From: an uncultured delta proteobacterium
GTDB taxonomy: Bacteria > Desulfobacterota > Desulfovibrionia > Desulfovibrionales > Desulfovibrionaceae
Assembly: GCA_900079685.1 (NCBI GenBank)
Contig: LT599018.1
Coordinates: 993,272 to 1,057,271 of the forward strand
Direction of reading: 5' to 3'
DNA: 64,000 bases
Shown here piece after piece: positions 8,127-15,559 of the stretch. The translations under genes were made by a program, and so were the position numbers. Within the stretch, counting starts at the first letter, position 1, and the number at the start of each line of letters is the position of its first letter. The notes under the pieces are model-generated. The model was not told where the DNA came from, ran no database searches, and saw only the letters and a program-made list of their open reading frames with translations.

Positions 8127-9509
8127 CTACATGCAGTGAACAGCCTTGCCGTACGCGGCCATGAAGGCTTCGGGCAGGGCTTCGCTCACCGTCGGGTGCG
8201 GATGGATGGAGTGGATGATTTCTTCCGCCGTCGCTTCCAGCGTCATGGCCACGGCGAGTTCCGCGATCATGTCCGTGGTGTGCTTGCCGTACAGGTGCAC
8301 GCCGAGAATCTCGCCAAGTTCCGCATCGACGATGACTTTCGCCAGGCCGTCCGTATCCCCTTCCACCAGGGACTTGCCGTTGGCCGCCATGGGAAACTTG
8401 CCGATCTTCACCTGCTTGCCCTGCTCCTTGGCCTGCTTTTCCGTCAGGCCGATGCAGGCGATTTCCGGGTCCAGGTAGATGCAGGAAGGAATCTGGGAGT
8501 AGTCCATCCGTGCGTGCTTGCCGCAAATGGCGTCAACGGCGACGATCCCTTCGTGGGATGCGGTATGGGCCAGCATCACCTTGCCGTTCACGTCGCCGAT
8601 GGCGTAAATGTTGGGTATGTTCGTGCGTAAGGTCGCGTCCGTCTTGATGGCGGCCTTTTCGAATTCAATGCCGATTTCCTTGGCCTTGAGGCCATCGGTG
8701 TTCGCAACGCGCCCCACGGCCATCAGTACGTAATCGGCCTTGACGCTTTCCTGTTTGCCGCCCTTTTCGAAAAGCACCGCGTTGTCCTTGACCGTGTGCA
8801 CCTTCGCGCCCATGTGGAAGGCCACGCCGTCTTTTTCCAGGCGCTTCTTGGCCATGCCGGAGACTTCCTCGTCCACCATGGGCAGGATATTCTCCATCAG
8901 TTCGATCACCGTGACCTTGCTGCCGAGCCGGTTGAAAAGATAGGCGAATTCCACGCCGATAACCCCGCCGCCGATGATGGCGACGGACGCGGGAACCGTG
9001 TCAATATCCAGCGCTTCCCGGCTGGTCAGGATGCGGTTTTTCCCTTCCTGCTTGATGAAGGACGGCATCAGCACGTTCGAACCGGTGGCGATGATGCAAG
9101 AGTCGAACGTGACCTTTTTCCCGGCGATATCCACGGTATGCGCGTCCACGAACGCGGCGCTCCCTTCCATGGCCGTGACCTTGTTGCCGCGCAGAAGGCC
9201 CTTGACCCCGCCGACCAGCGTCTGCACCACGCCTTTTTTGCGTTTCTGCAGCTTTTCCATGGAAACGGAAACGGCAGCCGGGTTGACGCCTTCGATGCCG
9301 AAAGCGGCGGCTTCCTTGATTTCATGGAGCGCATTGGCTGTTTTTATGAGTGTTTTGGTGGGAATGCAGCCCTCGTTCAGGCATACGCCGCCAAAGTTGG
9401 CGCGTTCGGCAATGCAGACCTTTTTGCCTTCCTTGGCCGCCTTGATCGCCGCCACGTACCCGCCGGGACCGCCGCCGATCACAAGTATATCAAATTCATA
9501 TGCCGCCAT
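8127..9509 (-). CDS. lpdA: dihydrolipoyl dehydrogenase (E3)
   Basis: A 460-residue FAD flavoprotein that reoxidises the lipoyl groups of the E2 subunit with NAD+. It shows the FAD-binding GGGPGGYVAAI, the redox-active disulfide in GGVCLNEGCIPTK, the NAD-binding IGGGVIGVEFA and the C-terminal HPHPTVSEALPEA with the active-site His-Glu of the partner subunit. The ATG at 9509 follows AGGAGAC. It is the fourth gene of the E1alpha-E1beta-E2-E3 set, separated from E2 by 113 bases that contain a hairpin. There is no N-terminal lipoyl domain, unlike some acetoin-operon E3 proteins. Confidence 0.96.
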   Translation of the reverse strand: MAAYEFDILVIGGGPGGYVAAIKAAKEGKKVCIAERANFGGVCLNEGCIPTKTLIKTANALHEIKEAAAFGIEGVNPAAVSVSMEKLQKRKKGVVQTLVGGVKGLLRGNKVTAMEGSAAFVDAHTVDIAGKKVTFDSCIIATGSNVLMPSFIKQEGKNRILTSREALDIDTVPASVAIIGGGVIGVEFAYLFNRLGSKVTVIELMENILPMVDEEVSGMAKKRLEKDGVAFHMGAKVHTVKDNAVLFEKGGKQESVKADYVLMAVGRVANTDGLKAKEIGIEFEKAAIKTDATLRTNIPNIYAIGDVNGKVMLAHTASHEGIVAVDAICGKHARMDYSQIPSCIYLDPEIACIGLTEKQAKEQGKQVKIGKFPMAANGKSLVEGDTDGLAKVIVDAELGEILGVHLYGKHTTDMIAELAVAMTLEATAEEIIHSIHPHPTVSEALPEAFMAAYGKAVHCM

Positions 9510-9583
9510 ACGGTTGTCTCCTGTTTTGCGCCGCGGCATCCGGACAAGGCAAACCCTTCTCCGGACGCGCCCGGCGGGGGAAT

Positions 9584-9610
9584 GATCCCGCCCCGTGACA
9601 AGGCGGGATC
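9584..9610 (-). other. intra-operon stem-loop between E2 and E3 genes
   Basis: Perfect 9-bp arms GATCCCGCC and GGCGGGATC around a 9-base loop, 12 bases after the E2 stop. No T tract follows on the minus strand. It could tune the relative amounts of E2 and E3 by RNA processing or partial termination. Confidence 0.4.
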
Positions 9611-9622
9611 ACCGGCCGCACC

Positions 9623-10963
9623 TTACATCAGAATCCTGATGGGTGTTTCAAGCAGTTCCTTGAAGTACTTAACGAAATTGGCGGCGAGCAGGCCGTCGAT
9701 GACCCTGTGGTCCACGCTGAGCTGGATGTTCATCATGGGCCGGATCACAACCGTGTCGTTCCCCGCCGCGTCCGTTTCCACCACGGGGATCTTCTTCACC
9801 GCGCTGACGGCCAGAATCGCGGATTCCGGCGGGTTCACGATGGCCGTGAAGTTCTCGATGCCGAAGGGGCCCAAATTGGAAATGGTAAAGGTGCCGCCGC
9901 TATACTCGGAGGGGTCCAACCGCCCGGCTTTCGCCCGTTCCACGAGGTCGCGGGTTTCCACGGCGACGGCGGACAGGGACTTTTCCTGAACGTTCTTCAC
10001 CACGGGCACAATAAGCCCGTTATCCCCGGCAACGGCAATCCCGACGTTGGTGCTCCGGTAGCAGACGACCTCGTCGCCGACAAGGGAGACGTTGACCTCG
10101 GGGTACTGTTGCAGGGTCCGGCTCGCGGCCAGAACCAGCAGGTCGGAAACCGCGACCTTGCCTTCGCCGGACGCGTTAAGCTCCGCGCGGAAGGCGGTCA
10201 GCTTGCTCGTATCCACGCTGGCGGTGAAGTAGACATGGGGCGCGTCGCTCATACTCTGGGCCAGGCGCTGGCCGATGACCTTGCGTACGCCCTTGTACGG
10301 CGTGACGGAACGGATCTTCTTCTCTTCGGTCCCGGCAGCAGCGGATGCGCCAGCGGCAGACAAGGGCGCGCCCGCGACGTCGGCCTTCATGATCTTGCCG
10401 CCGACGCCCGAGCCCTGCACGGAGGCGAGGTCAACGCCATCCCGCGCCGCAACCTTGCGGGCCAAGGGGGAGGCCTTGATATCCTTCGCGGTGATGCCGC
10501 CGCGGAACCCGGTGCCCTGCACGGAGCCGAGGGAGGCGGGATCCAGGCCTTCGTCCTTGATGAGTTTTTTGGCTTTGGGCGTCAATTTCAAATCGCCCAC
10601 GTTGACAGCGGCGGCGGCGGCAACAGGGGGCGCCGCGGCAGCGGGAGCGGCGCTTGCCGCAACCGGAGCCGCCGGGGCGGAACCGCCGCCCGCATGGGCC
10701 GCAAGGGCCGCGTCAGCGTCTTCGCCCTGCCGGCCGATGACGGCGATGGGCGTGAACACGTCGGCGAACGCGCCCTCTTCCAGCATGGTTTTCAGGAGCA
10801 CGCCGTCCATGGTCGCTTCCACGGGCATGGTGGTTTTGTCGGTATTGATTTCAAACAGCACGTCGCCTTTGGCAACCGCGTCACCGACGCTTTTGCACCA
10901 TTTGACGAGCTGCCCTTCATCCATATTGAAGCCCAGTTTGGGCATGATAACAACTTCAGCCAT
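9623..10963 (-). CDS. 2-oxoacid/acetoin dehydrogenase E2, lipoyl acyltransferase with two E3-binding domains
   Basis: A 446-residue acyltransferase core subunit. Residues 2-78 form one lipoyl domain with the modified lysine at K43 (INTDKTTMP). An Ala/Pro-rich linker covers about 84-120. Two consecutive peripheral-subunit-binding modules follow, at about 126-162 (LTPKAKKLIKDEG..VQGTGFRGGITAKDI) and 164-196 (ASPLARKVAARDG..VQGSGVGGKIMKADV). The catalytic domain occupies about 215-446 with the active-site DHRVIDG. E2 chains usually carry one binding module, so the tandem pair is unusual. AAGGAG precedes the ATG. It transfers the acyl group from E1 to CoA; whether the substrate is acetoin, pyruvate or another 2-oxo compound is open. 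Confidence 0.94.
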   Translation of the reverse strand: MAEVVIMPKLGFNMDEGQLVKWCKSVGDAVAKGDVLFEINTDKTTMPVEATMDGVLLKTMLEEGAFADVFTPIAVIGRQGEDADAALAAHAGGGSAPAAPVAASAAPAAAAPPVAAAAAVNVGDLKLTPKAKKLIKDEGLDPASLGSVQGTGFRGGITAKDIKASPLARKVAARDGVDLASVQGSGVGGKIMKADVAGAPLSAAGASAAAGTEEKKIRSVTPYKGVRKVIGQRLAQSMSDAPHVYFTASVDTSKLTAFRAELNASGEGKVAVSDLLVLAASRTLQQYPEVNVSLVGDEVVCYRSTNVGIAVAGDNGLIVPVVKNVQEKSLSAVAVETRDLVERAKAGRLDPSEYSGGTFTISNLGPFGIENFTAIVNPPESAILAVSAVKKIPVVETDAAGNDTVVIRPMMNIQLSVDHRVIDGLLAANFVKYFKELLETPIRILM

Positions 10964-10984
10964 CGCGATTCTCCTTTGTCGGCC

Positions 10985-11971
10985 CTAGTTGCCGGGCTTG
11001 ACCATTTCTTTGATCTTCGCCGCGATGCTCTTTTCGTCGGGGATAAGCGGAAATTCCAGGGCCGGGCTGAACGGCAGCGGCACATCGGCCGTGCCCAGGC
11101 GCTCGACGGGCGCTTCCAGATCGTAAAAGACTTCGGGCATGATGCGCAGGAAGATTTCACCGCTGACGCCGAAGCTGATGTGTCCTTCGTCCACGATGAG
11201 GAGCTTGCCGGTCTTTTTCACGGATTTGATGATGGTGTCCGTATCAAGGGGCACCACGGTCCGCAGGTCGATAAGTTCCGCGCTGATGCCTTCGGCCGCC
11301 AGTTTCTTCACGGCCTTTTCGGCCTTGACCGTCATCATGGAGTTGGCGACGACCGTGATGTCGGCCCCTTCGGTAACCATGCGGGCCTTGCCGAAGGGGA
11401 TGCAGACGTCGCCTTCGGGCACGTCGTCAAACTTGGTGGTGTAGAGCATCTTGTGCTCGAAGAAAATGACCGGGTTGTTGTCGCGGATGGCGGTTTTCAG
11501 AAGGCCTTTCGCTTCGCCGGCGGTGGAAGGCAGGACCACTTTCAGGCCCGGGCAGTGGGCGGCCCAGGCGTGCAGGCTCTGGGAATGCTGCGCCGCCGAG
11601 GAGCGGCCGCCGCCGAGCGGCATGCGGATGACCATGGGCACGTTGCACTGCCCGCCGGACATGTAGGTGATTTTCGCGGCCTGGTTGCAGATCTGGTCCA
11701 TGGCGACCATGAGGAAGTCCGCAAACATCAGTTCCACAACGGGGCGGCAGCCGGTGAGGGCCGCGCCCACGCCAAGGCCCACGATGCCCGCCTCGGAAAT
11801 GGGCGAATCCTTGCAGCGCCATTCGCCGTATTTGTCCATAAGGCCGACGGTGCATTTAAAGTTGCCGCCGATGACGCCCACATCCTCGCCGATCACGAAG
11901 ACGTTTTTATCCCTTGCCATTTCCTCGTCCAGAGCTTCCTGGACAGCTTCTCTATACATCAGCTCACGCAT
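10985..11971 (-). CDS. 2-oxoacid/acetoin dehydrogenase E1 beta subunit
   Basis: A 328-residue transketolase-like beta chain that, with E1 alpha, decarboxylates or cleaves the substrate on thiamine diphosphate and passes the acyl group to E2. Family landmarks are the N-terminal MREAVQEAL-type segment and VIGEDVG, then EAGIVGLGVGAALTGCRPVVELMF, and LIDLRTVVPLD in the C-terminal domain. GAGGAG precedes the ATG. It is 24 bases downstream of E1 alpha and 21 upstream of E2. Separate alpha and beta chains are typical of acetoin, branched-chain and Gram-positive-type pyruvate complexes. Confidence 0.95.
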   Translation of the reverse strand: MRELMYREAVQEALDEEMARDKNVFVIGEDVGVIGGNFKCTVGLMDKYGEWRCKDSPISEAGIVGLGVGAALTGCRPVVELMFADFLMVAMDQICNQAAKITYMSGGQCNVPMVIRMPLGGGRSSAAQHSQSLHAWAAHCPGLKVVLPSTAGEAKGLLKTAIRDNNPVIFFEHKMLYTTKFDDVPEGDVCIPFGKARMVTEGADITVVANSMMTVKAEKAVKKLAAEGISAELIDLRTVVPLDTDTIIKSVKKTGKLLIVDEGHISFGVSGEIFLRIMPEVFYDLEAPVERLGTADVPLPFSPALEFPLIPDEKSIAAKIKEMVKPGN

Positions 11972-11995
11972 GGCTGTTACTCCTCTAAATTAGGG

Positions 11996-12952
11996 CTAGG
12001 CGACAAACACGTCGGTGTACGCTTCGGCGATGTCCGGGTACGGGCTGTCTTCCGCGAACTTGCAGGCAGCGGCGATCTCCACGTCAACCTTGGCGCGGAT
12101 ATCGTCAATTTCCTTTTGCGACAGCAGCTTCCTGGCTTCAAGCTTGCCGATGGGCTCCTTGGAGCGCCAGTCGGCGACTTCCTTGTCCGCCCGGTACACG
12201 CCGGGGTCGCCCACATGGTGGCCCTGCCAGCGGTAGGTGAGGCATTCGATGAGGGTCGGCCCCTGGCCCTTGCGGGCGCGGTCCACGGCTTTTTGCGTTT
12301 CCTCGTAGACGGTGAAGACGTCGTTGCCGTCGATGGTCACGCCGGGGATGCCGTACCCGACCGCCCGCTTGGACAATTGGTGTTCTTTCGTCACGCGGCG
12401 GATATCCACGGAAATGCCGTACAGATTGTTTTCGATAATGAACACGATGGGCAGGTCCCAGGCGGCGGCCATGTTCAGGCTTTCATGGAAGGTGCCTTCG
12501 TTGGAGGCGGAATCGCCGAAGAAAGAAATCGTGACCTTGCCGTTCTGCTGCATCTTGGAGGAATACGCCGCGCCGAGCGCGATGGGGATGCCGCCGCCCA
12601 CGATGCCGTTGGCGCCGAGGATGCCCTTATCCATGGCCATGATGTGCATGGAACCGCCCTTGCCCTTGGAATACCCGGCGGCCTTGCCGAGGATCTCGGC
12701 CATCATGCGGCCCAGGTCCGCGCCGCGCGCGACCAGGTGGCCGTGGCCCCGGTGGGTGCTGCCGATGTAGTCGGAGTCGTTCAGCGCGCCGCAGGCTCCC
12801 GCGGCGATGGCTTCCTCACCGAGATACAGGTGGGCAAGCCCGGGCATCAGGCCGCGCTTATAAAACTCGAACACCTCTTCCTCGAAACGGCGGGCGCGGT
12901 ACATAACCGTATAGAACTGCCCGGCCATTTTTTTCATGTCATCTTTCTTCAT
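11996..12952 (-). CDS. 2-oxoacid/acetoin dehydrogenase E1 alpha subunit
   Basis: A 318-residue thiamine-diphosphate-binding alpha chain. The TPP motif runs from GDSASNEG to ENNLYGIS (about residues 155-185), and RGHGHLVARGAD and KGKGGSMHI are family landmarks. The ATG at 12952 has AAGGAG upstream; an in-frame start at 12979 is less likely. It is the first gene of the cluster and lies about 105 bases downstream of the predicted sigma-54 start site. The arrangement E1alpha-E1beta-E2-E3 next to an AcoR-like activator resembles acetoin dehydrogenase operons, but acetoin specificity cannot be shown from the sequence. Confidence 0.95.
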   Translation of the reverse strand: MKKDDMKKMAGQFYTVMYRARRFEEEVFEFYKRGLMPGLAHLYLGEEAIAAGACGALNDSDYIGSTHRGHGHLVARGADLGRMMAEILGKAAGYSKGKGGSMHIMAMDKGILGANGIVGGGIPIALGAAYSSKMQQNGKVTISFFGDSASNEGTFHESLNMAAAWDLPIVFIIENNLYGISVDIRRVTKEHQLSKRAVGYGIPGVTIDGNDVFTVYEETQKAVDRARKGQGPTLIECLTYRWQGHHVGDPGVYRADKEVADWRSKEPIGKLEARKLLSQKEIDDIRAKVDVEIAAACKFAEDSPYPDIAEAYTDVFVA

Positions 12953-13065
12953 TGTACCTGTCTCCTTACCGCGTATCACGGTATGTCGGCGGTTTTCCGG
13001 CCGCCGGTTCCGGTAAAGACGCTATGCGCGGGCCATACTCGCGGCACATTCCATGCAAACGGTAA

Positions 13066-13084
13066 TAGCAATGGACATGCCAGA
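13066..13084 (-). promoter_or_regulatory. sigma-54 (-24/-12) promoter of the catabolic cluster
   Basis: On the minus strand the sequence reads CTGGCATGTCCATTGCTA. It has TGGC at -24 and TTGC at -12 with exactly ten bases between the invariant GG and GC, against the consensus TGGCAC-N5-TTGC. Expected transcription start is near 13056, about 104 bases before the E1 alpha ATG. A sigma-54 activator gene lies next door. Confidence 0.8.
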
Positions 13085-13150
13085 AATCATCCGGCGTGTG
13101 CCTCGGTAACATAACCACTTGCGCAGCAAAGGTTTTCTGTGATTATTTTT

Positions 13151-13298
13151 TGTGCCACAATGAGCCTTTTGAGCCACATGTTCAAATTGACACATTTGGC
13201 ACTTGTGCCATAAACACAAAAACGTGCCATATGTCACACTGGCACACAATGTCACAAAAAATGTGTCCCGAATGATTTTCCACAACGGTATACGGCAC
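13151..13298. promoter_or_regulatory. GTGCCA/TGGCAC half-site array, candidate activator binding region
   Basis: GTGCCA occurs at 13152, 13205 and 13224; TGGCAC at 13197 and 13240; CGGCAC at 13293. Two pairs form dyads: TGGCAC-TT-GTGCCA (13197-13210) and GTGCCA-N10-TGGCAC (13224-13245). The array sits roughly 70-215 bases upstream of the -24 element, the usual distance for enhancer sites. None of these copies has a GC at the correct distance to be a -12 element. The rest of 12953-13430 is AT-rich promoter DNA without a gene. Confidence 0.65.
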
Positions 13299-13392
13299 AA
13301 TAAATAACAATTTTATTATATTGAAATAGTTTGTAAAAATATAACTACGCAACATGATACACGCTTTCCCCATCGAATATTGCGTTATAAAA

Positions 13393-13420
13393 TGTGCCAT
13401 TGCCGGGATTATACGGCACA
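13393..13420. promoter_or_regulatory. candidate autoregulatory operator in front of the activator gene
   Basis: TGTGCC and GGCACA form an inverted repeat with a 16-base spacer, ending 10 bases before the activator ATG and partly covering its leader. TACGGCACA here repeats the same nine bases at 13291. It carries the same half-site as the upstream array, so the activator may control its own synthesis. Confidence 0.45.
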
Positions 13421-13430
13421 GGAGCCGGAG

Positions 13431-15452
13431 ATGATCTACCAGGACATGCGGGCAAAAATCCAATTGGCCCGCCAGCAATTCCAAAGAGGCGAACCCATCG
13501 CGGAAGGCTCCATCCGCCAGGAGATACTTGAGTCCTGGGAACGCTCGCGCTCGTACGGGCTGGAGTTCGACAAGGCGGACAAGCGGCTCATTTCCAGGGA
13601 AGCACTGAAGGAGCGCATCCGGGAACGGCGGGAGCTGTACGACATAGCCGTCCCGGTGATGGAAAAACTCTACGATTACACGGCGGGGTCCGGCTGCTAC
13701 TGCACGTTGTCGGATGAGGAAGGATATCTTCTCAAAGCCATGGGCGACACGGAAATTATTGAAATAGCCCAGCAGAACAAATTCATGGAAGGCTGCAACC
13801 GGAACGAGCGGCGCCTCGGCACCAACGGCATCGGCACGCCGCTTGTGACGCACAAACCCATCCAGGTATTTGCCGAGGAACACTATTACGAACTGCACCA
13901 TCAGTGGGTCTGTTCCGGCGCGCCCATATTCGACCCCTCGGGCAGGCCGGTCGGCGTTTTCTGCCTGACGGGCCTGTACGACAAGGTTTCATACCACACG
14001 CTGGGGCTTGCCGCGGCCGCGGCGGATTCCATCACGCAGCAGCTCGCCATGAAGCAGGCGTACAACGCCATCGAACGCATCCAGCAGCGGATGAAGATCA
14101 TCGTGGAGACCGTTCCGTCCGGGATTCTGCTCTGCAACCAGGACCTGGACGTCATCCAGAGCAACACGCGGGCGTCCGCCCTGCTCATGCTGCCGGAGAT
14201 GCAGATCATCGGCAGGAAGCTGCACGAGCTCCTGGACCGGGAACCGTTCGATATCGCCAAAATCCACGAGACCCTTGACGACAAGGCCATCACCATCGAC
14301 CGGGACGGGCGGAACCTGCACTTCGTGTTCACCCTGAACGCGACCACGACCAACGACTACGTCATCACTTTCGTCAAAACCGAGTCGTTCCATAAAAAAA
14401 TTCACCGGATCATCGGATCCGAGGCGTACTTTACCTTCGACGATATCGTGGGGCAGGTCCCGGCCATGCAAAACGCCGTGTCCCTGGCCCGCATCGCGGC
14501 CAACAACAACGCGACCGTGCTGCTCACCGGGGAATCCGGCACGGGCAAAGAGCTGTTCGCCCAGTCCATCCACAACGGCGGCCGCCGCAAGAACGGCCCC
14601 TTTGTGGCGCTGAACTGCGCCGCTCTCCCCAAAAGCCTCATCGAGAGCGAGCTTTTCGGCTACGAGAGCGGCTCGTTTACCGGCGCGCGGCGGGAGGGAA
14701 GCGCGGGAAAATTCGAACTTGCCAACGGCGGCACCATTTTCCTGGATGAAATCGGCGACATGCCGCTGGACGTGCAGGCCAGCCTTTTGCGCGTGCTGCA
14801 AAACCGGGAGGTCAGCCGCCTGGGAAGTTCCAAGGCCACCAAAATCGACGTGCGCATCATCGCCGCCTCCAACCGCAACCTCCCGGCGGCCATTGAGGAA
14901 AACGCCTTCCGCGCGGACCTGTATTACAGGCTGAACGTGTTCAACATCCATATCCCTCCGCTGCGCGAGCGGGTCGCGGATATCCGGGTTCTGGCGGACT
15001 ACTTCCTGCGCAAATACGCGGATCTTTCCTCGCGCCGCGTGGAGGGGTTCACCCAGGCGGCTTACCGCGCCTTGGAGGAACACCCGTGGCAAGGCAACAT
15101 CAGGGAGCTGGAAAACGTCATCGAGCGGGCCGTCTACGTGACACGCTCCCCGCGTATCGACCTGGAGAGCCTGCCGCTCCAGCGGTCCGCCGCGCCGAAA
15201 TTGTCGGAGGCTCCCGTGACGGCCTTCACGCCGGGCGGCAACGGCATTTCCGGGGAAATAGACCCCATGCTCGCGGCGGCGTTCCGGGGGAGCGGCGCGA
15301 CGAAAGCCGTCAAACGCGCCCTGGCCGCGACACACGGCAATATGCGCAAGGCCGCCGGCCTGCTCGGCATAAGCCGCCGCACCCTGTACCGGAAAATGGC
15401 GGACATGGGCATCGCGCCAGCCGATTTACGCCGCCCCAAAGACACTATGTGA
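13431..15452 (+). CDS. sigma-54-dependent transcriptional activator, AcoR-like
   Basis: A 673-residue enhancer-binding protein. The N-terminal sensory half has a GAF-like region (about 60-200) and a PAS-like region (about 215-325, GILLCNQDLDVIQSNTRAS). The AAA+ domain spans about 335-570, with Walker A GESGTGKE near 366, GSFTGA near 412 in place of the usual GAFTGA, and Walker B IFLDEIGDM. A Fis-type helix-turn-helix (GNMRKAAGLLGISRRTLYRK) lies at the C-terminus. AGGAG precedes the ATG at 13431. It is divergent from the dehydrogenase cluster and very probably its activator. The N-terminal layout matches acetoin-type regulators that sense a ligand directly, without a phosphorylated receiver domain. 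Confidence 0.93.
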   Translation: MIYQDMRAKIQLARQQFQRGEPIAEGSIRQEILESWERSRSYGLEFDKADKRLISREALKERIRERRELYDIAVPVMEKLYDYTAGSGCYCTLSDEEGYLLKAMGDTEIIEIAQQNKFMEGCNRNERRLGTNGIGTPLVTHKPIQVFAEEHYYELHHQWVCSGAPIFDPSGRPVGVFCLTGLYDKVSYHTLGLAAAAADSITQQLAMKQAYNAIERIQQRMKIIVETVPSGILLCNQDLDVIQSNTRASALLMLPEMQIIGRKLHELLDREPFDIAKIHETLDDKAITIDRDGRNLHFVFTLNATTTNDYVITFVKTESFHKKIHRIIGSEAYFTFDDIVGQVPAMQNAVSLARIAANNNATVLLTGESGTGKELFAQSIHNGGRRKNGPFVALNCAALPKSLIESELFGYESGSFTGARREGSAGKFELANGGTIFLDEIGDMPLDVQASLLRVLQNREVSRLGSSKATKIDVRIIAASNRNLPAAIEENAFRADLYYRLNVFNIHIPPLRERVADIRVLADYFLRKYADLSSRRVEGFTQAAYRALEEHPWQGNIRELENVIERAVYVTRSPRIDLESLPLQRSAAPKLSEAPVTAFTPGGNGISGEIDPMLAAAFRGSGATKAVKRALAATHGNMRKAAGLLGISRRTLYRKMADMGIAPADLRRPKDTM

Positions 15453-15481
15453 CGCGGGACGTGCCGGGCACGCCGCGCGGC

Positions 15482-15532
15482 AAAAAAAACCAGAGCCCCG
15501 CTTCCGGATTTCCGGAAGCGGGGCTCTGGTTT
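15482..15532. terminator. bidirectional terminator between convergent genes
   Basis: Perfect 22-bp arms (15487-15508 and 15511-15532, core CCAGAGCCCCGCTTCCGG) form a very strong hairpin. The A run at 15482-15489 becomes a T tract for transcripts of the AMIN gene on the minus strand; plus-strand transcripts of the activator meet GGTTTC. It probably stops both. Confidence 0.88.
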
Positions 15533-15559
15533 CAGATACGCGCCGGGGGCCGCGCGGCG

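Noticed and set aside
13042-13056. Plus-strand GGCAC-N7-GC as a second sigma-54 promoter for the activator
   Set aside because: Spacing fits but the -12 element is ATGC rather than TTGC and it lies about 375 bases before the gene.
9707-13114. A 1135-codon open frame on the plus strand, opposite the dehydrogenase genes
   Set aside because: It is the shadow of E2, E1beta and E1alpha in GC-rich DNA; His/Gly/Asp-rich composition and no motif. The minus-strand genes explain the region fully.
13022-13300. Small minus-strand frame of 92 codons in the promoter region
   Set aside because: It lies over the sigma-54 promoter and half-site array, lacks a ribosome site and has no similarity I can see.
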